A stretch of 5,715 nucleotides of DNA from Deltaproteobacteria bacterium (GCA_017861095.1 JAGFXI010000144.1:1-5715); one strand, 5' to 3'; positions 1 through 5,304 are shown, counted from the first letter of the stretch. Notes: generated by a model from the letters alone, not told the origin. Numbers and translations are program-made.

Positions 1-911
1 TGCTGGTCCATGTCGAAGGCGCCCTGGAGGAGCTCGGTGAAGTTCTCGAAGCCGACGTGGCAGGCGATGGAGAGGCCGATGGCGGACCAGAGGGAGTAGC
101 GACCGCCGACCCAGTCCCAGAAGACGAACATGTTATCACGGTCGATGCCGAAGGCTTCGACCTTCTCGGTGTTGGTCGAGACGGCGACGAAGTGCTTCGC
201 CACGTGCTTCTCGTCCTTGGCGTGCTTCAGGACCCACTCCCGCGCCGAGAAGGCGTTCGTCATTGTCTCCTGGGTGGTGAAGGTCTTGGAGGCGATCATG
301 AAAAGGGTCGTCTCCGGACTGAGCCGCCTCAGGGTCTCGGCGATGTGGGTCCCGTCCACGTTCGACACGAAGTGAACCCGCAGGTCCTCCTTCGCGTAAG
401 GCCGCAAACACTCGGTCACCATCACCGGCCCCAGATCGGACCCACCGATGCCGATGTTCACGATGTCTGAGATCCTCTTCCCCGTGTACCCCGTCCACCT
501 CCCGGAGATGACCTGTTCGGAGAAATGCCTGATCTTTTCCAGGACCCCATTCACCTCCGGCATCACGTCCCGGCCGTTCACGAGGATGGACGTGTTCGCC
601 CGGTTCCTCAGGGCGACGTGGAGGACGGCCCGGCCCTCGGTCTCGTTGATTTTGTCTCCGGTAAACATCTTGTCGATGGCGTCCTTGAGCCCTGCTTCCT
701 CAGCGAGGTCCAACAGGAGCCGGAGGGTATCCTTGGTGATCCGGTTCTTCGAGTAATCCACGAGGATGTCGCCGAAGCGAAGGGAGAGCTTGGCAAACCG
801 TCCGGGATCGGCGGCAAAGAGCTCCCTCAGGTGAAGGTCTTTGACTTGGTCGAAATGGGCTTTCAGTCTGCGCCAGCTTGAAGTTTTCGTCGGGTTGACT
901 CTCTGCAACAT
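1..911 (-). CDS. pgi: Glucose-6-phosphate isomerase, N-terminal 303 residues (C-terminus beyond the left edge)
   Basis: Cytoplasmic enzyme interconverting glucose 6-phosphate and fructose 6-phosphate, in glycolysis and gluconeogenesis. The reading frame is open from ATG at 911 to the edge and resembles the long (about 549-residue) E. coli-type PGI from its first residues (MLQRVNPTKT). Visible landmarks are VDYSKNRIT at 51-59, the sugar-isomerase loop GIGGSDLGP at 154-162, SNVDGTHIAE at 183-192, the phosphate-binding SKTFTTQET at 208-216, and the PGI signature DWVGGRYSLWSAIG at 266-279 including the active-site Arg271. The catalytic Glu, His and Lys of the C-terminal half lie outside the window. 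The start is supported by AAGGAGG at 921-927 (minus strand), 9 bases before ATG, and by alignment with the family N-terminus. No frameshift is seen. The gene diverges from the transporter at 1267. Identity is certain; only completeness is unknown. Confidence 0.97.
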   Translation of the reverse strand, partial: MLQRVNPTKTSSWRRLKAHFDQVKDLHLRELFAADPGRFAKLSLRFGDILVDYSKNRITKDTLRLLLDLAEEAGLKDAIDKMFTGDKINETEGRAVLHVALRNRANTSILVNGRDVMPEVNGVLEKIRHFSEQVISGRWTGYTGKRISDIVNIGIGGSDLGPVMVTECLRPYAKEDLRVHFVSNVDGTHIAETLRRLSPETTLFMIASKTFTTQETMTNAFSAREWVLKHAKDEKHVAKHFVAVSTNTEKVEAFGIDRDNMFVFWDWVGGRYSLWSAIGLSIACHVGFENFTELLQGAFDMDQ

Positions 912-949
912 GGCGGGAGCCCTCCTTCCTTCGGCTAGGGGATGACGGC

Positions 950-978
950 ATTCTAAACCAGGTGATCTCGCAGAGGAA
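950..978 (-). promoter_or_regulatory. Candidate sigma-70 promoter of pgi
   Basis: On the minus strand TAGAAT (955-950) matches the -10 consensus at five of six bases. A weak -35 TTCCTC (978-973) lies 17 bases upstream. The predicted start near 943 would give a leader of about 30 bases containing the good ribosome site. The call rests on the -10 and the position; the -35 is poor. Confidence 0.35.
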
Positions 979-992
979 GCGCGGTGAAGGGC

Positions 993-1126
993 CTAGCCCC
1001 AATACGGTTGCTTTAAGGTTCGAGGTTGCTCCGGAGCCGGAAGAATCCCCCCAGCCCCCTTTCGTAAAGGGGGTCGAGGCGGGATTTCTTCCGAGCGATG
1101 GCCTCAGTGAAGCGTATTGGGGCTGG
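993..1126. repeat. Nested imperfect palindrome, possible MITE-like or dispersed intergenic repeat
   Basis: The ends are an exact 12-base inverted repeat, AGCCCCAATACG at 995-1006 and its complement at 1113-1124, extendable to 14 pairs with one G-T. Inside, 1022-1025 pairs with 1102-1105 and 1028-1030 with 1094-1096. Then 1038-1049 pairs with 1081-1093, with one bulged base. At the centre is a perfect 8-bp stem, CCCCCTTT (1055-1062) with AAAGGGGG (1066-1073), around a 3-base turn. The whole unit can fold as one long hairpin. AATCCCCCC-CCCCCTTT / AAAGGGGG-GGGATT cores are a common design of dispersed palindromes in GC-rich bacterial genomes. No clear target-site duplication flanks it. There is no T-tract after the core, so it is not a typical intrinsic terminator. 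Confidence 0.7.
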
Positions 1127-1172
1127 CGCGCGAATCCCGGTCGATTATTGGTGGAACGTGAAGGTCGGCCCG

Positions 1173-1181
1173 TGCTATGCT
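1173..1181 (+). promoter_or_regulatory. Weak extended -10 promoter candidate for the transporter
   Basis: TGC-TATGCT (TG at 1173-1174, hexamer 1176-1181) fits an extended -10. The best -35 at 18 bases spacing (1152-1157, TGGAAC) is poor. A start near 1188 would give a leader of about 79 bases. This is the only reasonable sigma-70 candidate seen ahead of the gene. Confidence 0.25.
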
Positions 1182-1266
1182 CCACGCCGTTGACGAGGGC
1201 ATCCCCCGTGCACCGTGAGCATTCGTTGTTGCTCTAGATCCTAAACCTCGAAACGCGGTAGAAATC

Positions 1267-2610
1267 ATGGCTACCGACATCAGGAGGCCATCCTTCGTTG
1301 AACGGCTCGGGCTCGGCCGGCGGGAACTTCGCGCCTGGGCCATGTATGACTGGGCGAACTCGGCCTTCATGACGACCGTCATCGCCGCCGTCTTTCCGAT
1401 CTACTATGAAAAGGTGGCGGCAGCGGGCCTCTCCGAGGCGGCGGCGATATACCGGTACGGCATCGCCACCACGATCGCCCTTGCCGTGGTCGCCGTGATG
1501 GCGCCGCCCCTGGGGGCCCTCGCCGATATCGCCGGCGCGAAGAAACGACTTCTCGCTCTCTTCCAGGGAATCGGGATCGCGGCGACGGCGGGCATGTTCT
1601 TTATCTACCGGGGCGACTGGTCCCTCGCCCTGCGGTTGTTCGTTGTCGCCAATATCGGCATCTCCGGCGCCTTCACCTTCTACGACTCGCTCCTTCCGCA
1701 TATTGCGCGAAAAGATGAGCTGGATCAGGTGTCCACCGCGGGGTACGCCCTCGGCTACCTGGGCGGCGGACTCCTCCTCGCCTTGAATCTCCTCTGGATC
1801 CAGAAGCCGGGGTGGTTCGGTCTCGCCGACTCCGAGGCAGCCTCCCGGCTTTCGTTTCTGAGTGTTGCCGGGTGGTGGCTGTTGTTCTCCATTCCTCTGT
1901 TTCGCCGAGTCCCTGAGCCGACACCCCGTGGGCGCACGAGCGGCCACGCCTCCGCCGGGCTCGTCGCCGCGTCCTTCAGGCGCGTCGGGCGGACCTTTCG
2001 GGATCTGCGCCGCTTCAGGCAGGCCTTCCTTATGCTCGTCGCCTTTTTGGTCTACAACGACGGGATCAACACCATCATTCGCATGGCCGCACTCTATGGG
2101 TCGCAGATCGGTATCGCCCAGGGCGATCTAATCACGGCGCTTCTCCTCGTCCAGTTCGCCGGGATACCCTTCGCCTTCCTCTTCGGGCGGGTGGCGGCTT
2201 GGGTGGGGCCGAAGAGGGCCATCTTCTTCTCCCTTGGCGTTTACGTCGTGGTGAGCATCCTCGGCTACTTCATGAGGACCGCCCTTCACTTCTACCTTCT
2301 CTCCATCCTCGTCGCCACGGTCCAGGGCGGGAGCCAGGCCCTCAGTCGATCGCTCTTCGCCGCCATGATCCCGCGGCAGAAGTCGGGCGAGTTCTTCGGC
2401 TTCTTCGCAGTGTTCGAAAAGTTCGCCGGCATCATCGGGCCTCTCGTCTTTGCCTCCATGGTGGGGACTACGGGGTCGAGCCGGATCGCGGTGCTGTCGG
2501 TGGCGGCGTTCTTTCTGGCGGGGAGCATCCTGCTCGCCCTGGTGAACGTTCCCGAGGGCGAGCGGTTGGCGCGGGAGGCGGAGAGGGAATTGAGTGCGAA
2601 CAAGACGTGA
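1267..2610 (+). CDS. MFS transporter, Atg22/UMF1 (YxiO-like) type
   Basis: Inner-membrane major facilitator protein of 447 residues, a normal length for the family, with about twelve hydrophobic segments. Family landmarks are AWAMYDWANSAF at 23-34 leading into the first membrane span, the loop 2-3 motif-A-like GALADIAGAKKR at 83-94, FTFYDSLLPHIA at 136-147, a basic cytoplasmic linker at about 213-253, FLVYNDGINTIIRMA at 260-274 starting the second half, and QGGSQALSRSLFAAMIPR at 353-370 followed by EFFGFF. This set is typical of bacterial proteins grouped with fungal Atg22 vacuolar amino-acid effluxers. The bacterial substrate is unknown, so no substrate is assigned. ATG at 1267 is the first start after an in-frame TGA at 1216-1218. 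Unusually for this window, no clear Shine-Dalgarno precedes it. It is monocistronic and converges on the aspartase fusion with a 70-base gap. Confidence 0.93.
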   Translation: MATDIRRPSFVERLGLGRRELRAWAMYDWANSAFMTTVIAAVFPIYYEKVAAAGLSEAAAIYRYGIATTIALAVVAVMAPPLGALADIAGAKKRLLALFQGIGIAATAGMFFIYRGDWSLALRLFVVANIGISGAFTFYDSLLPHIARKDELDQVSTAGYALGYLGGGLLLALNLLWIQKPGWFGLADSEAASRLSFLSVAGWWLLFSIPLFRRVPEPTPRGRTSGHASAGLVAASFRRVGRTFRDLRRFRQAFLMLVAFLVYNDGINTIIRMAALYGSQIGIAQGDLITALLLVQFAGIPFAFLFGRVAAWVGPKRAIFFSLGVYVVVSILGYFMRTALHFYLLSILVATVQGGSQALSRSLFAAMIPRQKSGEFFGFFAVFEKFAGIIGPLVFASMVGTTGSSRIAVLSVAAFFLAGSILLALVNVPEGERLAREAERELSANKT

Positions 2611-2642
2611 GCGGCCTGCACTTTGCTGCCAAGGCAAACCGC
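2611..2642 (+). terminator. Weak hairpin directly after the transporter stop codon
   Basis: GCGG (2611-2614) pairs with CCGC (2639-2642), and TTTGC (2622-2626) with GCAAA (2634-2638). The element begins immediately after the TGA. There is an internal bulge and no T-tract, so intrinsic termination is doubtful. It may protect a 3' end or slow RNA polymerase between the convergent genes. Confidence 0.25.
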
Positions 2643-2671
2643 CAGAGGCACCATGTGCAGAGCCGCACCGT

Positions 2672-2690
2672 GCGGGTCGTTCATACCCGC
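2672..2690 (-). terminator. Hairpin overlapping the stop codon of the aspartase fusion
   Basis: GCGGGT (2672-2677) and ACCCGC (2685-2690) form a perfect 6-bp GC-rich stem around a 7-base loop. The TGA of the minus-strand gene (2683-2681) lies in the loop. No T-run follows on either strand, so a classical terminator is not shown. It could mark a 3' end formed by other means. Confidence 0.3.
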
Positions 2691-4537
2691 GGCGCCGTCA
2701 TCCTTTCCGGCTTCAAGATCTCTTCCAACTGTTCTCGAGTGAGCAGCTTCTCCTCCAGCACCAGCTCAGCCACGCTCCGATTCGTATCCAGGGCCTTCTT
2801 CGCGATCCTCGTCGAGTTCTCGTAGCCGATATAGGGGTTCAACGCGGTGACCAGGCCCATGCTGTGCTCCACCAGCTGCCGGCAGCGCTCGCGGTTTGCG
2901 GTGATCCCCTTGATGCACCGTTGCGTCAGCGTGTTGATCGCCTGGGTGAGCATCTTGAGGGACTGAAAGATATTGAAGGCGATCACCGGCTCCATCACGT
3001 TGAGCTGAAGCTGTCCCGCCTCGGCGGCCATGGTCACGGTGAGATCATTGCCGATCACCTGGAAGGCGACCTGGTTCACGACCTCGGGAATAACCGGGTT
3101 GACCTTGCCGGGCATGATCGAGGAGCCCGGCGCCATGGGCGGGAGATTGATCTCGTTGAACCCCGTTCGCGGCCCGCTGCTCAGGAGTCTCAGATCGTTA
3201 CAGATCTTGGAGATCTTCACGGCAACTCGTTTCAGCACCCCCGAGAACAAGACAAACGCGCCCATGTCGGAGGTGGCCTCCACGAGATTTGCCGCCGGCA
3301 CAAGCTCGACGCCCGAGATCCGAGCCAGCTCTTCGATGGCAAGGCTGGAGTACTCGGGTTTCGCGGTGATCCCGGTACCGATTGCAGTTGCGCCGAGGTT
3401 GATCTCCTTGAAGAGATCGACTGCATTGCGAATGCGCTGGATATCCTCTTTCACGGTCACGCGGAAGGCGTCGAACTCCTGGCCGAGGGTCATGGGCACT
3501 GCGTCCTGGAGCTGCGTCCGACCCATCTTGATGGCATCGGAAAACTCTACGGATTTTTGCTTCAACTCGTAGGCCAAGTCGCTCATGGCTTTGGTCAGGG
3601 GTTCATAGCTGAGGAGAATGGCAAGCCGAATGGCCGTTGGATACACGTCATTGGTAGATTGCGCCATATTGACGTGATTGTTCGGGTGGATGAAGTCATA
3701 TTCTCCCCGAGAATGGCCGAGAATCTCCAGAGCTCGGTTAGCAATGACTTCATTGGCATTCATGTTGGTTGATGTTCCTGCCCCGCCTTGAATCATGTCA
3801 ACAACAAACTGAGTGTGCAGGTTGCCGGCGATAATCTCGTCACAGGCGGCACCTATAGCATCGGCTATGTCGTTATCGAGATCACCGAGCTTATGGTTCG
3901 CTCTGGCGCATGCTTTCTTCACCATGGCGAGAGCCCTGATAAACTGCGGATAGTGGCCGAGGGGGATTCCGGTGATGTCGTAATTCTCCACAGCCCGCAA
4001 GGTCTGAATCCCGTAGTAGGCATCCGCCGGCACCTCGCGCTCGCCCAGGAGGTCGTGTTCCAGTCTGTGCCGTCCGCCGAGGAGAGCCGGAACAGCCGCG
4101 CCCAGGTGGCCGTAGCTGGCATACGTAAGGCGATAGGCCATGACGCGCGCCACCTGGGAGAGCATCTTGCGGGCAGCATCAGGGCTTCGCCCGAAGATCT
4201 CATCAATGGCCCGGCGCTCGAGGGCCAACACGGTGGTATCGACGACGGCACGGCAGCTGGTTCCATAGGGCTCGTCACCAAGCATCGCCCCTTCGCCGAT
4301 GAAGTTGCCCTCCCCGAGGCGGGCGACGGTTTTCTGGACCTCGCCTACGCCTTGGAAAATCTCGACTTCGCCACTCTGGATCATCATCAGCTCGGTGCGG
4401 GCAGCGCCGGCGCGAAAGAGGTACTCCCCCAGCCTGAAGGTCCGTCTGGTGATTCGTTGTGCAACCTCTTTCAGATCCTGGTCCGCGAGGTCTTGAAACA
4501 AGACGACACCCCTAAGAATGGAGAGAAGCTCAGACAT
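2681..4537 (-). CDS. aspA: Cyclic-nucleotide-binding-like domain fused to aspartate ammonia-lyase
   Basis: Cytoplasmic lyase splitting L-aspartate into fumarate and ammonia, here 618 residues against about 470-480 for ordinary aspartases. Residues about 10-130 form a CRP/PKA-type cNMP-binding fold: GEYLFRAGAARTELMMIQSG at 37-56, then GEGAML at 81-86. The usual PRTAT/PRAAT phosphate clamp reads PYGTS (90-94), so the phosphate-contacting Arg is Tyr. No helix-turn-helix follows. After a linker, aspartase begins at about 157 (DLLGEREVPADAYYG, 162-176). It has GGAGTSTNMNANEV (251-264), QSTND (293-297), GRTQLQDAVPMTLGQEF (339-355) with aspartase-type Gln342 where fumarase C has His, and the GSSIMPGKVN loop (471-480) with Ser472, Lys478 and Asn480. 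A FumC-type C-terminal domain (about 559-612) completes it. All expected catalytic residues are present. The start is supported by AAGGAG at 4549-4544, six bases before ATG. The fusion is one uninterrupted frame. Confidence 0.95.
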   Translation of the reverse strand: MSELLSILRGVVLFQDLADQDLKEVAQRITRRTFRLGEYLFRAGAARTELMMIQSGEVEIFQGVGEVQKTVARLGEGNFIGEGAMLGDEPYGTSCRAVVDTTVLALERRAIDEIFGRSPDAARKMLSQVARVMAYRLTYASYGHLGAAVPALLGGRHRLEHDLLGEREVPADAYYGIQTLRAVENYDITGIPLGHYPQFIRALAMVKKACARANHKLGDLDNDIADAIGAACDEIIAGNLHTQFVVDMIQGGAGTSTNMNANEVIANRALEILGHSRGEYDFIHPNNHVNMAQSTNDVYPTAIRLAILLSYEPLTKAMSDLAYELKQKSVEFSDAIKMGRTQLQDAVPMTLGQEFDAFRVTVKEDIQRIRNAVDLFKEINLGATAIGTGITAKPEYSSLAIEELARISGVELVPAANLVEATSDMGAFVLFSGVLKRVAVKISKICNDLRLLSSGPRTGFNEINLPPMAPGSSIMPGKVNPVIPEVVNQVAFQVIGNDLTVTMAAEAGQLQLNVMEPVIAFNIFQSLKMLTQAINTLTQRCIKGITANRERCRQLVEHSMGLVTALNPYIGYENSTRIAKKALDTNRSVAELVLEEKLLTREQLEEILKPERMTAPRV

Positions 4538-4581
4538 ATGTCACTCCTTGAAGCCTCACGGTGCTATGATTACAGCTCTGC

Positions 4582-4598
4582 CGGCTGCAATTCAGCCG
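4582..4598 (-). other. Hairpin in the putative aspA leader
   Basis: CGGCTG (4582-4587) and CAGCCG (4593-4598) form a perfect 6-bp stem with a 5-base loop, 45-61 bases upstream of the aspartase start codon. It has no T-tract. A role in leader folding is possible but unproven. A TGTAAT box (4574-4569, minus strand) lies just downstream and could be an alternative -10, but it lacks a good -35. Confidence 0.3.
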
Positions 4599-4652
4599 AA
4601 GGCGAGCACCCGTGCGCCCACAATGTCGCAATTCCGCTCCAGTCCTTGAGCC

Positions 4653-4672
4653 TTGTGTGAGACACTACACAA
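4653..4672. promoter_or_regulatory. CRP/FNR-family-like operator palindrome upstream of aspA
   Basis: TTGTGTGAGACACTACACAA has perfect 6-base arms (TTGTGT/ACACAA) around 8 bases. Read as a CRP site it is TGTGA-N6-ACACA, one mismatch from the TGTGA-N6-TCACA consensus. It is centred about 125 bases ahead of the aspartase ATG and covers the -10 of the best promoter candidate, so at that promoter it would act as a repressor site. If a promoter lies further downstream, activation is possible. Which regulator binds is not known. Confidence 0.5.
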
Positions 4673-4691
4673 ACAGCCATAACAACGTCAA
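4664..4691 (-). promoter_or_regulatory. Candidate sigma-70 promoter of the aspartase fusion
   Basis: On the minus strand TTGACG (4691-4686, five of six) and TGTAGT (4669-4664, four of six) are separated by 16 bases. A start near 4657 would give a leader of about 120 bases. It overlaps the CRP-like palindrome. Confidence 0.4.
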
Positions 4692-4777
4692 GTTCGGTCA
4701 GTACCGGGGCCATGAAGCTGGAATCTCGGTGCTTGCCTGTGCCAGATGAGTTTCCCGTTGAATCAAAACGGATCGTG

Positions 4778-4805
4778 GACCCGAGAGAGCTGCCGGGTCT
4801 TTTCT
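4778..4805 (+). terminator. Orphan rho-independent-type terminator
   Basis: GACCCG (4778-4783) pairs with CGGGTC (4794-4799) around a 10-base loop, followed directly by TTTTCT (4800-4805). It is oriented plus. No plus-strand gene is recognised upstream in 4538-4777, so it would end an unknown transcript or stop read-through. The stem is short and the T-run modest. Confidence 0.4.
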
Positions 4806-4900
4806 GCAGAGCGGTCGAGCGAGGGAGGCGCCAAAGCAAGTGCTGAGAATCTATTCCAAAGGCTGGCGGGTTAGTTCGCTTGAAGTTTCAACGGCGAGGT

Positions 4901-4928
4901 TTGACATTTCAAGGCAGTCGCGTATGAT
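4901..4928 (+). promoter_or_regulatory. Near-consensus sigma-70 promoter with no recognised gene behind it
   Basis: TTGACA (4901-4906) is a perfect -35. TATGAT (4923-4928) matches the -10 at five of six bases, with a 16-base spacer. Transcription would start near 4935, almost 500 bases ahead of the glucosidase start. It is the best promoter match seen in the window. It may drive a small RNA, a long leader of the glucosidase, or a lost gene. Confidence 0.6.
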
Positions 4929-4954
4929 CCGTCCAGACCCAGGATCGGAAGAAC

Positions 4955-5015
4955 TCAACAAGGTCGAGGTGGTGACCGCCGCAAGAATTCAGGCTCGCTG
5001 GCCGTTTCTTGTTGA
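4955..5015 (+). repeat. Inverted repeat near the start of the orphan transcript
   Basis: TCAACAAG (4955-4962) is exactly complementary to CTTGTTGA (5008-5015). The 45 bases between include a compact dyad, GGTGGTGACCGCC (4968-4980). It lies about 20 bases after the predicted start of the 4901-4928 promoter, so an RNA could fold here. The function is unknown. Confidence 0.4.
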
Positions 5016-5026
5016 AGCCCCTCCTG

Positions 5027-5042
5027 TTGGACCAAGGTCCAA
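5027..5042. promoter_or_regulatory. Operator-like palindrome TTGGACC-AA-GGTCCAA
   Basis: Perfect 7-base arms flank a 2-base centre. Such a compact dyad in non-coding DNA is typical of a dimeric regulator site, and the arms are too close for a stable full-length RNA hairpin. The regulator is not recognised. Confidence 0.4.
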
Positions 5043-5102
5043 TTGCCCCTTCCGGGTCGTGTCGAGTAAAGTTAAACTGTTGATAAATGTATCGAGTTCC
5101 AG

Positions 5103-5116
5103 GCGGCGCACGCCGC
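5103..5116. repeat. Compact GC-rich dyad GCGGCG-CA-CGCCGC
   Basis: Perfect 6-base arms lie around two bases. As RNA it would form a 5-bp stem with a GCAC loop. No T-tract follows, and its role is unknown. Confidence 0.35.
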
Positions 5117-5143
5117 AAACTTACCTCGCTGCGGTCCTGTGCC

Positions 5144-5171
5144 TTGAATCCTGGCGTACGGGAAATATCTT
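5144..5171 (+). promoter_or_regulatory. Candidate promoter for the glucosidase
   Basis: TTGAAT (5144-5149) and TATCTT (5166-5171) each match four of six consensus bases with a 16-base spacer. The predicted start near 5178 lies just ahead of a LacI-like operator candidate, which raises its plausibility. The leader to the ATG at 5426 would be about 250 bases. Confidence 0.35.
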
Positions 5172-5183
5172 AAATCCGTCAAA

Positions 5184-5197
5184 TGTTACGGGTAACA
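5184..5197. promoter_or_regulatory. LacI/GntR-like operator candidate upstream of the glucosidase
   Basis: TGTTAC-GG-GTAACA is a perfect dyad with 6-base arms. Its TGTTA-N4-TAACA design resembles sites of LacI-family repressors such as the E. coli gluconate repressor GntR (ATGTTA-N4-TAACAG type). It lies about 6-20 bases after the predicted start of the 5144-5171 promoter, a repressor position, in front of a glycoside hydrolase gene. The regulator is not in the window. Confidence 0.45.
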
Positions 5198-5257
5198 CCT
5201 GGAAGGAGCGTGTTGCGGTGGGTAGCATTCCCAGCAGAGGTTTGTTGAACGGAAAAA

Positions 5258-5278
5258 GGAGAGGCTGGGATTCGAACC
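5258..5278 (-). other. Fragment matching the 3' end of a serine tRNA (possible attachment-site remnant)
   Basis: Read on the minus strand, 5278-5258 gives the end of a T-stem, the T-loop TTCGAAT, the 3' T-stem strand CCCAG and a 7-base acceptor strand CCTCTCC. The acceptor strand matches the GGAGAGG acceptor usual in tRNA-Ser. Similarity stops abruptly inside the 5' T-stem: CCGG is present where CTGGG would pair. No D-arm, anticodon arm, 5' acceptor or encoded CCA was found nearby. It is therefore not a working tRNA. Such 3'-end pieces are left by integrases that use tRNA genes as attachment sites; chance similarity cannot be excluded. Confidence 0.4.
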
Positions 5279-5304
5279 GGTAGGTGGATGTGGTGGAACC
5301 AGGA

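Larger units (their letters stand above)
912..1266. other. Divergent intergenic region between pgi and the transporter
   Basis: This 355-base spacer has no credible protein gene. Short open frames crossing it on both strands are low-complexity by-products of the palindromes. It contains the pgi promoter candidate (950-978), a nested inverted repeat (993-1126) and a weak promoter candidate for the transporter (1173-1181). Nothing further is recognised between about 1182 and 1266. Confidence 0.7.

Noticed and set aside
57..881. Several plus- and minus-strand frames across the pgi region
   Set aside because: All overlap the minus-strand frame that encodes unmistakable glucose-6-phosphate isomerase.
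1055..1073. Intrinsic terminator from the CCCCCTTT/AAAGGGGG core
   Set aside because: No T-tract follows on either strand, and neither adjacent gene ends here, since both start away from this spacer.
1234..1947. 237-codon minus-strand open frame
   Set aside because: It is opposite the transporter and strongly charged with Gly, Glu and Arg runs, typical of an antisense shadow.
2594..3772. 392-codon plus-strand open frame
   Set aside because: It lies antisense to the aspartase domain. Its protein is low-complexity, rich in His, Asp, Arg and Gly, with no family motif, as expected opposite a GC-rich gene.
3788..4660. 290-codon plus-strand open frame
   Set aside because: It is antisense to the cNMP and N-terminal aspartase region, which is a proven coding frame with conserved motifs. 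It has no recognisable domain.
4840..5283. 147-codon plus-strand open frame following the orphan terminator
   Set aside because: The near-consensus promoter lies inside it, it has no good ribosome site at its ATG, and it shows no family motif. Its C-terminus (KRRGWDSNR) is simply the antisense of a tRNA T-arm.
5218..5283. 21-codon frame starting at GTG after GGAAGGAG (5201-5208), a possible leader peptide
   Set aside because: The ribosome site spacing is fair, but half of the peptide is encoded by the tRNA-like fragment, and it has no run of regulatory codons or other sign of a working leader peptide.
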